A program made the translations under genes and the position numbers. A model generated the notes under the pieces. That model did not search any database. It was not told where the DNA came from and was given only the letters and a program-made list of their open reading frames with translations. DNA of 6,982 bases from Treponema sp. UBA3819 (GTDB lineage Bacteria > Spirochaetota > Spirochaetia > Treponematales > Treponemataceae), in assembly GCA_002369025.1 (NCBI GenBank), contig DFDV01000174.1, forward strand, positions 1 to 6,982, written 5' to 3'. Position 1 is the first letter of the stretch. Every line of letters begins with the position of its first letter. This document shows, piece after piece, positions 1-6,063 of the stretch.

Positions 1-2
1 TT

Positions 3-848
3 ACCCTGCAGACTGATTCCAGCGGGCAGATTCTTTCTCCCTACTGGGCCCGCACTACGCTGACAGAACCTTTTCTCCTTCATTTTGAATCAATCGGGGA
101 AGCGGCAAAAGCCCTCCGTGACCTGCAGAGAAACTGGGCTCCCTATCAGTTTACCTGTTTCCGCCGGGCCGCACTTCTGCAGGAAAAACTTCCCCACATC
201 AATTTAAAGGCCCGGACTTTTCCCCTTGCCATTCCCCACAGTCCCATGGGAATCTACACGCTGCTGGATGAACATACCATGCTTGCAAGCGCCGCCACTA
301 CAAGCGCCCTGCCTGCCGGAGCAATGCTTTTTGAGGAAGACCACGTAAATCCGCCCAGCCGGGCCTATCTGAAACTGCAGGAATCCCTCACCATGATTCA
401 GCATTATTTTGATCTTGAACTGCCCGGACAAGGAACAAAATGTTTTGAGGCCGGAGCCTGCCCCGGCGGCTGGACATGGGTACTCCGGCAGTTGGGTGCG
501 GATGTCTTTGCCGTTGACCGTGCGGAACTTTCGCCGGCCCTTATGGCGGATGAGCATGTTATCTTTCAGGCTCACGATGCCTTTACCCTCAAGCCGGAAG
601 AAGTCTGTGCCCGCATGCAGTGTGAAAAGATGGACTGGGTGCTGAGCGACGTCATCTGCTATCCGGCCCGCCTTTACGAATGGGTTCAAACCTGGCTTTG
701 CAGCGGCCGTGTGAAGAACATGATTTGTACGATAAAAATGCAGGGAGAAATTGACTGGGACTTAGTTGCAAAATTCGCCGCAATTCCCCAGAGCCGCGTA
801 CTGCATTTGAATTACAACAAGCACGAGCTTACCTGGCTGCATGGTTAA
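3..848 (+). CDS. RlmM-like 23S rRNA ribose 2'-O-methyltransferase (5' end outside window)
   Basis: The reading frame is open from the left edge to a TAA at 846-848, giving 281 visible codons; the true start lies upstream. The C-terminal half is a Rossmann-type SAM-dependent methyltransferase of the FtsJ/RlmM group. It has a PSR-x-x-LKL stretch around visible residue 124, a SAM-binding motif FEAGACPGGW at about 148-157, an acidic VDRAE at about 171-175, LSDV with Asp216, TIKMQG with Lys245 and HELTW with Glu275. Lys124-Asp216-Lys245-Glu275 fits the K-D-K-E tetrad of 2'-O-ribose methyltransferases. In E. coli, RlmM methylates C2498 of 23S rRNA. The first 80 or so visible residues would correspond to the N-terminal (THUMP-like) part, which I cannot confirm. 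The protein ends about five residues after the Glu motif, shorter than the C-terminal tail I remember for E. coli RlmM. The next gene, metA, is convergent. The exact target nucleotide is an inference. Confidence 0.8.
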   Translation, partial: TLQTDSSGQILSPYWARTTLTEPFLLHFESIGEAAKALRDLQRNWAPYQFTCFRRAALLQEKLPHINLKARTFPLAIPHSPMGIYTLLDEHTMLASAATTSALPAGAMLFEEDHVNPPSRAYLKLQESLTMIQHYFDLELPGQGTKCFEAGACPGGWTWVLRQLGADVFAVDRAELSPALMADEHVIFQAHDAFTLKPEEVCARMQCEKMDWVLSDVICYPARLYEWVQTWLCSGRVKNMICTIKMQGEIDWDLVAKFAAIPQSRVLHLNYNKHELTWLHG

Positions 849-864
849 AGTGCTTTTTGGGCGT

Positions 865-896
865 TGCGGGGCTGAAAAGCCAAAGGATGCCCCGCA
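865..896. other. Inverted repeat with 8-bp perfect stem
   Basis: TGCGGGGC at 865-872 is exactly complementary to GCCCCGCA at 889-896, with a 16-base loop. A competing 4-bp hairpin, GGCT-GAAA-AGCC at 870-881, closes on a GAAA tetraloop. Neither strand has a T-run after the stem, so it is not a standard intrinsic terminator. It lies 17 bases past the methyltransferase stop and may end or protect the 3' ends of both convergent transcripts. Confidence 0.5.
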
Positions 897-944
897 GAGG
901 GGGTAGGCGGAAATGAGGACGCGAAACGGACGAATTGCAGCCGA

Positions 945-960
945 GGGGGAGGCTTCCCCC
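945..960. terminator. Candidate hairpin at convergent 3' ends (weak terminator)
   Basis: GGGGGA at 945-950 pairs with TCCCCC at 955-960 across a 4-base loop. It is followed on the plus strand only by GCC and then a short T-run at 964-966 that belongs to the metA stop region. On the minus strand it starts 5 bases after the metA stop codon but no T-tract follows. The position suits termination of metA or of both genes, but the lack of a real U-tract keeps confidence low. Confidence 0.3.
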
Positions 961-964
961 GCCT

Positions 965-1903
965 TTAAATTCCGTCTCCCCAGCCAAAGGCACTGTCGGT
1001 AAAGGAGTAGGGCGTTTCCTGATAGACGTAGTAGTTCAGCCAATTGGAAAAAAAGAGGTGGGCAGTGCTTCGCCAGGTGTTGAGGGGCTTTTTCTCCGGA
1101 TTGTTCTCTGGAAAATAATGCTTGGGCACTTCAATCGGAAGATTTCTTGCCTTGTCCCGGAAGTATTCTTTTGAAAGAGTTTCCGTGTCATATTCAAGAT
1201 GGCCCATCATGTAGACATCATGGCTGTGGTTTGACTTGACCAGCGTTGGTTCACCTTCTTCGTTTTCTGCAAGCACAATTAAATCCCGCACTTTTGCAAC
1301 GGAGCCTTTTGAGACTGTGGTGTGGCGGCTGGTGGGTACCGGAAATTCATCGTCAAATCCGCGGAGGAGGGGGTCTGCCTGAATGAGCCTGTGGTTGGGA
1401 AAAATGCCAAAGAGTTTCTTTTCCAGAGGCAGCTTTTTTATGCCGTAGTTGTGGTAGAGTCCGGCCTGAGCTCCCCAGCAGATGTAGAGGGTGCTGAAAA
1501 CATTTTCCCGGGCGTAGTCCATGATATCGCACAAGTCATTCCAGTAGTCCACATCTTCAAAGGGCATCTGCTCTACGGGTGCGCCAGTGATAATCATGCC
1601 GTCGTATTTGTGCTGGAAGACTTCGCTGGACGGAATGTAAAATTTTTCCAGATGGTCTTCTGCCGTATGTGTGGAAATATGACCTTCCATCTGCACCAGA
1701 GAAATATCAATCTGCAGGGGAGTGTTTCCCAGGAGACGCAGCAGCTGGGTTTCCGTAGCCTCTTTTGTGGGCATCAGGTTTACAATGGCAATTTTAAGGG
1801 GACGGATGTCCTGGGTGGCCGCACGCTTTTCTGTCATCACAAAGATGTTTTCTTTTTCGAGAATGGAACGTGCTGGTAAATCTGACTGAATCTTAATCGG
1901 CAT
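965..1903 (-). CDS. metA: Homoserine O-acyltransferase MetA, predicted acetyl-CoA type
   Basis: This 312-residue protein matches the full length of the MetA family of cytoplasmic homoserine O-acyltransferases (class I glutamine amidotransferase-like fold), which activate homoserine for methionine synthesis. It opens with the typical MPIKI-x-x-DLPAR start. Catalytic residues fall at their usual family numbers: Lys47 in LMPTK, Cys142 in ICWGAQAG, and His235 and Glu237 in GHLEY. Residue 111, in GAPVE, is Glu. Work on Bacillus cereus MetA linked Glu111 to acetyl-CoA use and Gly111 to succinyl-CoA use, so O-acetylhomoserine is the predicted product; this is an inference from one residue. The C-terminus carries about 12 extra residues after the conserved YVYQETPY. 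The ATG at 1903-1901 has no clear Shine-Dalgarno and lies just below a candidate -10 box. No SAM riboswitch fits in the 49-bp upstream gap, so methionine control is not visible. The gene is transcribed away from the operon starting at 1953. Confidence 0.96.
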   Translation of the reverse strand: MPIKIQSDLPARSILEKENIFVMTEKRAATQDIRPLKIAIVNLMPTKEATETQLLRLLGNTPLQIDISLVQMEGHISTHTAEDHLEKFYIPSSEVFQHKYDGMIITGAPVEQMPFEDVDYWNDLCDIMDYARENVFSTLYICWGAQAGLYHNYGIKKLPLEKKLFGIFPNHRLIQADPLLRGFDDEFPVPTSRHTTVSKGSVAKVRDLIVLAENEEGEPTLVKSNHSHDVYMMGHLEYDTETLSKEYFRDKARNLPIEVPKHYFPENNPEKKPLNTWRSTAHLFFSNWLNYYVYQETPYSFTDSAFGWGDGI

Positions 1904-1913
1904 AGTGAGTAAT

Positions 1914-1919
1914 AGTATA
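1914..1919 (-). promoter_or_regulatory. Candidate -10 box for metA
   Basis: On the minus strand this reads TATACT, one base from TATAAT. It ends 10 bases before the metA ATG, so transcription would begin about 3-4 bases upstream of the start codon. No good -35 hexamer is seen at 17-bp spacing (TAGCAA/AGCAAA region). Confidence 0.4.
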
Positions 1920-1937
1920 GTAAATCTCTGTGTTTTT

Positions 1938-1946
1938 TGCTATAGT
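1938..1946 (+). promoter_or_regulatory. Extended -10 promoter (TGC-TATAGT) for the hydrolase operon
   Basis: TGC at 1938-1940 followed by TATAGT at 1941-1946 is a good extended -10 element, preceded by a T-run at 1933-1938. The 17-bp-spaced -35 position is poor, which extended -10 promoters tolerate. Transcription would begin about 6-7 bases downstream, at or beside the A of the ATG at 1953. No Shine-Dalgarno lies between, so the message appears leaderless or nearly so. Confidence 0.5.
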
Positions 1947-1952
1947 GTTTGC

Positions 1953-2948
1953 ATGAGTTCGTCAAAAGACCGTCAGAATGCCGTAAAAAAGTTAAAGAGC
2001 CTTTGCCTTGCGCCAAAAATTGATCCCAAGGTCTTCCGGGAAAAAATAGAAAAGACTTTTACCAATGCCCTGCTCCCCAACCGTATCGAATGGTCGGAGC
2101 GTGAATTTGGCGGAGTAATGTGCGATGTGCTTATGCCGGAAGTCTATTCTTCCAAGCGCATCATGCTCTATGTACACGGCGGCTCATTTGTGGGCGGTTC
2201 ACGGGCTGCATGGCGTTCTTTCTGCGCTTCACTGGCTCATGCTTCCTCCTGCCGTCTGGTTGTGCCTGAATTCAGGCTTGCGCCACCCTATCAGTATCCT
2301 TCTTCTCTGGAAGACGTGCAGTCTGTTTTCAGGGCGGTCTACACGGAGGAACAGATAGCCCGCTCTCTGGATGCAGATTCTTCTGACGCAATGCCGGAAA
2401 TCATCATTGCAGCGGACGGTTCAGGCGCATCCATAGCACTCGCACTGGTTCTGAGTCTCAAGGGAAAATACCGCGACGTTATAAAACAGATTGTGCTTTT
2501 CAGCCCCTGGCTTGATATGAGCGCAGAGTCCAAACATCTTTCGGCAAAAAAGGCGGCCGATGACATTTACACGGCAGATGCCCTGCGCCGTTCTGTTGAA
2601 TTCTATACCTATCCCCAGAACCGGTCAAATCCTCTGGTGTCTCCTCTTCTTGCTGATGATCAGACCCTGCATGATTTTCCCGCCACATACATTCAGATGG
2701 GCGAAAAAGAACTTTTTCTGGATGATGCGGAACGCTTTCAGGCAAGGCTCGCGGACAATGGCGTGGAATGTCAGCTTGATGTCTGGCCCGATATGATGCC
2801 CTGTTTTCAGATGGCTGACGACTGTCTGTCTGAGTCTCATCTGGCCATTGAAAAAGTGGGTCACATGATAACCGGCCGTGACTCCCGCCGCAACGAAAGC
2901 GACACAAATATCCACATTGTTCTGGAAAAAAGTCTCAACGATTATTAA
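1953..2948 (+). CDS. Alpha/beta hydrolase of the HSL type, probable catalytically inactive homologue
   Basis: The 331-residue protein has the layout of the hormone-sensitive-lipase/esterase family: an oxyanion-hole HGGSF at residues 75-79, an RLAPPYQYPSSLEDV stretch at about 109-123 equivalent to the family RLAPE-x-x-PAALED, a nucleophile-elbow strand at about 150-160, a LFSPWLDMS segment at about 183-191, and a GEKELFLDD acid loop with Glu253. The elbow reads A-D-G-S-G where the family has G-D-S-A-G, so Gly156 (GGT at 2418-2420) sits where the nucleophile Ser should be. The His position in the WP-x-M-x-H-x-F loop is Pro283 (CCC at 2799-2801). Losing both suggests a pseudoenzyme with a binding or structural role, unless Ser157 substitutes. 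No signal peptide is seen, so it is probably cytoplasmic. The ATG at 1953 is preferred over an in-frame GTG at 1905, because the longer form would translate through the promoter. The U32 gene follows after 12 bases. Confidence 0.85.
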   Translation: MSSSKDRQNAVKKLKSLCLAPKIDPKVFREKIEKTFTNALLPNRIEWSEREFGGVMCDVLMPEVYSSKRIMLYVHGGSFVGGSRAAWRSFCASLAHASSCRLVVPEFRLAPPYQYPSSLEDVQSVFRAVYTEEQIARSLDADSSDAMPEIIIAADGSGASIALALVLSLKGKYRDVIKQIVLFSPWLDMSAESKHLSAKKAADDIYTADALRRSVEFYTYPQNRSNPLVSPLLADDQTLHDFPATYIQMGEKELFLDDAERFQARLADNGVECQLDVWPDMMPCFQMADDCLSESHLAIEKVGHMITGRDSRRNESDTNIHIVLEKSLNDY

Positions 2949-2953
2949 GGTGG
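2947..2953 (+). promoter_or_regulatory. Shine-Dalgarno deciding the U32 start codon
   Basis: AAGGTGG differs by one base from the AAGGAGG consensus and overlaps the stop codon of the hydrolase. It leaves only one base before the ATG at 2955 but seven before the ATG at 2961, so the second ATG is the better start. The overlap with the upstream stop suggests translational coupling. Confidence 0.6.
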
Positions 2954-2960
2954 CATGACT

Positions 2961-4433
2961 ATGGAACTTCTTTCTCCCGCAGGAAATGTAGAAAAACTTA
3001 AATACGCATACATGTACGGTGCAGATGCCGCCTATATCGGCCTTAAAAAATTTTCCCTGCGCGTAAAGGCAGATAATTTTTACGAGGACGAATACAATAA
3101 GGTCATTGAGCTGAAAAAACGCTATCCCGGAAAAAAACTCCACTGCGCGCTCAACATTGCCTTTCACAACCGCGAAATTGACGCCTTCATGCAGAACATC
3201 GACTACTTCAAGCAGTACCCCATTGACGCATTTATCGTGCAGGATCTGGGTATGGTGCCCATTCTGCAGAAGCATTTTCCTGATGTTCATCTGCATGTAA
3301 GCACTCAGGCAAGCTGCATGAACCGGGAAGCCGTAAAAATGTATCAGAAACTGGGCTTTGACCGCGTTGTACTGGGACGGGAAGTAAGCCTGAATGAGGT
3401 GCGGGAGATAAAAGATGCCGTGCCCGAAATGGAAATTGAATGTTTTGCCCACGGAGCCATGTGTATTGCCTACAGCGGCCGCTGTCTGATGAGTGCCTAT
3501 CTTACCGGAAGAAGCGCACAGAGCGGCTTTTGCTCCCATACCTGCCGCTGGGAATACGATGTGGGTCTTACAGAAAAAATCGATGCTGACACCGCAAAGA
3601 AAATCGCCCAGTCAGGAAAACTTGTCCTGCAGGAACGCAAGCGGCCGGGAGAATTCTTCCCCATCTATGAGGGAGATGACTTTACGGCCCTGCTTTCGTC
3701 AAAAGACCTGCGGATGATAGAACATCTGGACGACATGAAAAAGGCAGGCGTTGATTCCCTTAAAATCGAAGGACGCATGAAGAGCATTTACTATGTTGCT
3801 CTGGTTACCCGTGCCTACCGCAAGGCTCTGGATGCTCTGGACGGAAAACTTTCACAGGAAGAAGCCGCTCCCTTTATCGCTTCTCTGGACGAAGTGGCTC
3901 ACCGGGAAAGCACGACAGGCTTTTTCTACAGCCGTACAGAAGCAGACAAGACTACTGTTGGTGCAAGCGACAGTCCCTATGAACTTGCGGGGCAGGTGGG
4001 GGAGAAAATCACCGGCGCGGAAGAAGAAAAAGTCTTTAAGACTGGGGAAGAAATGGCAGCTTCCCGCCAGGCAGAACTTGCCGCCATGCATCCTGCCGCC
4101 CGCGCCGCAGCCGAAAAAGACTGTCAGGAACATCCGGAAAAATGTCCCCAGGCACTGGAAAGACGGCCGGGATGGAAACTCTATCATTACAATTCCCTTA
4201 ACAAGACTGACAGCGGTACTGAAATGGAAATCATCACGCCGGATGTCCTCAAAACAGTTCTTTCCGGCCAGGACTATGTATTTGCTAATCCCAAAAACGG
4301 AACGGTCATTCCCTTTGTCAATCCTGACCATGACTGCGCCATTTATACGGCGGCGGAAATTCCTCAGGACGCACTGGTAAGGACAAAAGACCCTGGCTTT
4401 GTGCCGGGCAAGGTAAGGTCAGGCGGCAGATGA
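2961..4433 (+). CDS. U32-family (peptidase U32) protein, TrhP-like tRNA U34 hydroxylase
   Basis: The 490-residue protein begins MELLSPAGN, the classic start of the U32 family. Despite the peptidase name, E. coli members TrhP (YegQ) and RlhA hydroxylate RNA. TrhP makes 5-hydroxyuridine at wobble position 34 of tRNA using prephenate-derived chemistry and needs iron-sulfur assembly. The signature ECFAHGAMCIAYSGRC leads into SAYLTGR and CSHTCRWEY, with Cys168, Cys175, Cys191 and Cys195 in the family's conserved cysteine positions. LKIEGRMKS at about 267-275 also fits TrhP better than RlhA. The C-terminal barrel (YELAGQVG and MEIITPD) is interrupted by about 50 extra Ala/Glu-rich residues at about 352-402. 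This explains why it exceeds the roughly 450 residues of E. coli TrhP. It is cytoplasmic, with no signal peptide. It is the second gene of the operon and overlaps the next one by 4 bases (ATGA). The ATG at 2955 is an alternative start. U32 membership is firm; the precise RNA target is inferred. Confidence 0.88.
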   Translation: MELLSPAGNVEKLKYAYMYGADAAYIGLKKFSLRVKADNFYEDEYNKVIELKKRYPGKKLHCALNIAFHNREIDAFMQNIDYFKQYPIDAFIVQDLGMVPILQKHFPDVHLHVSTQASCMNREAVKMYQKLGFDRVVLGREVSLNEVREIKDAVPEMEIECFAHGAMCIAYSGRCLMSAYLTGRSAQSGFCSHTCRWEYDVGLTEKIDADTAKKIAQSGKLVLQERKRPGEFFPIYEGDDFTALLSSKDLRMIEHLDDMKKAGVDSLKIEGRMKSIYYVALVTRAYRKALDALDGKLSQEEAAPFIASLDEVAHRESTTGFFYSRTEADKTTVGASDSPYELAGQVGEKITGAEEEKVFKTGEEMAASRQAELAAMHPAARAAAEKDCQEHPEKCPQALERRPGWKLYHYNSLNKTDSGTEMEIITPDVLKTVLSGQDYVFANPKNGTVIPFVNPDHDCAIYTAAEIPQDALVRTKDPGFVPGKVRSGGR

Positions 4434-5161
4434 AAAAACTCCTTCTGATAGTCTGTGCATTCTGTTTTTCATCACTTGCATTTGCCCAGTTCCATCTTAT
4501 TCCGAATGAAAATGACCGTCTCGACCAATGGTTTGAAGTCTCCTATGGCCGTTCCGTAAACAAGGGTATTGAGCGCAATCAGAACTTTTTTTCTGCTGCC
4601 TGGAATTTTGACTACAATCCCTTTAACCTGCTGCTTGGCTTTCAGTACACCGATGAAGTAACGGATCTGGTTATAGACGGCGACTGGTGGCTGGCTCAGT
4701 TTGACGGCCATTACGGAAGAATGCGTCTGGGCTTTGAACTGGGCTACCATGCCCAGTGGTACAATAACATCAGCTGCGAGCATGACATCAACCTTGTGCC
4801 TGCCCAGCTGCATTACCGTACCTGGCGGGGCTTCTGGGTAGGCCTGCGCACGGGAGTTTTCCGCAAGATGAGCAACGTCTACCTGCTGCAAAAAATGATA
4901 AACAACTGGAACAGCCTGCTGATTCTCTCTTTAGGAAAGAAGTTTGACTTTGGTCTGGAAATTTCCCTTAATCTGGGCACCCATTCCCGCTACCGCTATC
5001 CGGTTTTTGGCACCGCAATTTTTACGCCGGCAATCGCCTGGTATTTCCCCTCGGGGTTCCGTCTGGGAGCAGAAGCAGAAATCACCATGAAAGACTGGAT
5101 TGCAGTAACCTATTATATGGAATCCGTTGTCGTTCGCTTTACGGGGAGGATATTGTTTTGA
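4430..5161 (+). CDS. Exported beta-rich protein, probable outer-membrane barrel, function unknown
   Basis: I do not recognise a named family for this 243-residue protein. It has a clear signal peptide: MKK, then a hydrophobic core, then AFA-Q, predicting signal peptidase I cleavage after residue 19. Two Cys at 9 and 12 lie inside the hydrophobic core and do not form a convincing lipobox. The mature 224 residues are rich in Trp, Tyr and Phe with alternating polar/hydrophobic runs and turn-like Asn/Gly/Asp gaps. Examples are FEVSYGR, LLLGFQY, MRLGFELGYH, FWVGLRTG, LLILSLGK, FGLEISLNLG and FRLGAEAEI. The chain ends VRFTGRILF with a terminal Phe, the usual C-terminal signature of barrels inserted by the BAM machinery. 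A monomeric barrel of about 8-10 strands is plausible. Its ATG overlaps the U32 stop (ATGA) and its TGA overlaps the next start (TTGA), so translation is probably coupled to both neighbours. A periplasmic beta-sandwich protein is the main alternative. Confidence 0.8.
   Translation: MKKLLLIVCAFCFSSLAFAQFHLIPNENDRLDQWFEVSYGRSVNKGIERNQNFFSAAWNFDYNPFNLLLGFQYTDEVTDLVIDGDWWLAQFDGHYGRMRLGFELGYHAQWYNNISCEHDINLVPAQLHYRTWRGFWVGLRTGVFRKMSNVYLLQKMINNWNSLLILSLGKKFDFGLEISLNLGTHSRYRYPVFGTAIFTPAIAWYFPSGFRLGAEAEITMKDWIAVTYYMESVVVRFTGRILF
5145..5149 (+). promoter_or_regulatory. Strong Shine-Dalgarno supporting a TTG start
   Basis: GGAGG lies 8 bases before the TTG at 5158. This ideal spacing supports TTG as the start of the phosphoesterase. 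The next in-frame ATG, at codon 24, would remove the signal peptide and lipobox cysteine. Confidence 0.75.
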
Positions 5162-6063
5162 AAAAACTCGCTTTTCTGCTTGCAGTCCTTTCCCTTCTGG
5201 TTTCCTCCTGCAGTTACGGAAACTACATGCTGCACTTTAACGGAAGTCAGGTTGATGACCGCATTTCTTCAATTGTCACCATTCCGGCCTCTAAACTGCC
5301 CGCAATTACAGCCGGCTCAGGCTATTCATTCCTGATTCTTGCGGATTGTCATTTCGGTTCCAGCAAGACAAACAGGCATACGGACCGCTTTATCGAAAAA
5401 TTTACCCTTGCCCTGGAAAATGCAGACGAGACAAAACGGCCTCGCTTTATCATCAATCTGGGTGACATCATGGATGACGGCCTGCAGTCCGAGGCGACCG
5501 ACTATCTTGCCCTGGAAAAGAAACTCAAGGTCATAGCCAAAGAAAAACTGGGGCTTTCTTCTCCTGATGACTACAAAACTTTTTCCATCATCGGAAACCA
5601 CGATCTCTATGATGAAGACGGCTGGGAAACCTGGAAAAAGAATTTTTATCCCGCAACAGAGTACAGGACCTCTTATTTCCGCTTTACCCTGGGCTCTTTT
5701 TCCTACTATTTTCTGGACACGGGTAACGCTACTCTGGGACTGACCCAGCTGGAAGACCTGGAAAAACAGCTTCCGTCAGACCCCAATCCAAAAATCGTCT
5801 TTCAGCATTATCCCATCGTGCTGGACGTTTCTTCCTTCTGTCTGCAGAACACTCTGGAAAGAAACCGCCTCATGCGCGATTTTGCCCGCTCCAATGTGCG
5901 CAATATTTTTACTGGTCACTATCATCCGGGAAATTCAAATGATTTTGGAAACTTTGTGGAAAAGACGGTAAAATCCTTTGGCTATAACGATGTTGCCCTG
6001 CTGGTTACCGTAGACGATGCCAAAAAAAGCGTCTCCTATGAGGAAATCAAATTCAGCAACTAG
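5158..6063 (+). CDS. Calcineurin-like metallophosphoesterase lipoprotein (TTG start)
   Basis: The 301-residue protein starts with MKK, a hydrophobic core and LLVSSC, a spirochaete-compatible lipobox with Cys18, so it should be lipidated and face the periplasm or the surface. The rest is a complete calcineurin-like phosphoesterase with all metal-binding motifs in order: Asp63-x-His65 (ADCHFG), Asp103 (LGDIMDDG), Asn147-His148 (IIGNHD), His217 (FQHYP) and His254-x-His256 (TGHYHPG). It should be an active two-metal hydrolase; the substrate (nucleotide, phosphodiester or phosphoprotein) cannot be told from sequence. The start is TTG with a strong Shine-Dalgarno, overlapping the previous TGA as TTGA. 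Coupling to the exported barrel-like protein suggests that the two act together at the envelope, which is an inference. It is the last gene of the operon. Its TAG shares a CTAG palindrome with the TAG of the convergent rel gene, and no terminator hairpin is visible after it. Confidence 0.92.
   Translation: MKKLAFLLAVLSLLVSSCSYGNYMLHFNGSQVDDRISSIVTIPASKLPAITAGSGYSFLILADCHFGSSKTNRHTDRFIEKFTLALENADETKRPRFIINLGDIMDDGLQSEATDYLALEKKLKVIAKEKLGLSSPDDYKTFSIIGNHDLYDEDGWETWKKNFYPATEYRTSYFRFTLGSFSYYFLDTGNATLGLTQLEDLEKQLPSDPNPKIVFQHYPIVLDVSSFCLQNTLERNRLMRDFARSNVRNIFTGHYHPGNSNDFGNFVEKTVKSFGYNDVALLVTVDDAKKSVSYEEIKFSN

Larger units (their letters stand above)
849..964. repeat. GC-rich intergenic segment with inverted repeats; possible dispersed element
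   Basis: This 116-bp gap separates the convergent methyltransferase and metA genes and contains no convincing gene. It is richer in GC than expected for a bacterial intergenic region and holds two separate inverted repeats (865-896 and 945-960). Short open frames crossing it give low-complexity, Pro/Ser/Arg-rich translations that resemble spurious hypothetical proteins I associate with repeated intergenic DNA in treponemes. That recollection is the only support for calling it a dispersed repeat; no second copy occurs in this window. Confidence 0.35.

Noticed and set aside
762..1043. 93-codon minus-strand open frame across the intergenic segment
   Set aside because: It overlaps the ends of two real genes, has low-complexity composition and no motif, and is most likely a spurious frame through repeat-like DNA.
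1322..1879. 185-codon open frame on the plus strand inside metA
   Set aside because: It lies entirely opposite metA, whose family match is complete, and its translation shows no domain.
1905..1952. In-frame GTG start giving the hydrolase 16 more residues
   Set aside because: The added part, rich in Cys and hydrophobic residues, is read from the promoter region (extended -10 at 1938-1946), and the GTG has no Shine-Dalgarno. The ATG at 1953 fits better.
1904..1952. SAM/S-box riboswitch or other long leader for metA
   Set aside because: Only 49 bp separate the divergent start codons and no stem-loop array is present, so no known methionine riboswitch fits.
2955..2960. Upstream ATG for the U32 gene
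   Set aside because: It leaves one base after the Shine-Dalgarno and adds Met-Thr before the classic MELLSPAGN start; the ATG at 2961 has better spacing.
2625..3539. 304-codon open frame on the minus strand across the hydrolase/U32 junction
   Set aside because: It is antisense to two well-supported genes, spans their boundary, has no recognisable motifs and no Shine-Dalgarno context. It is a by-product of codon bias in the real genes.
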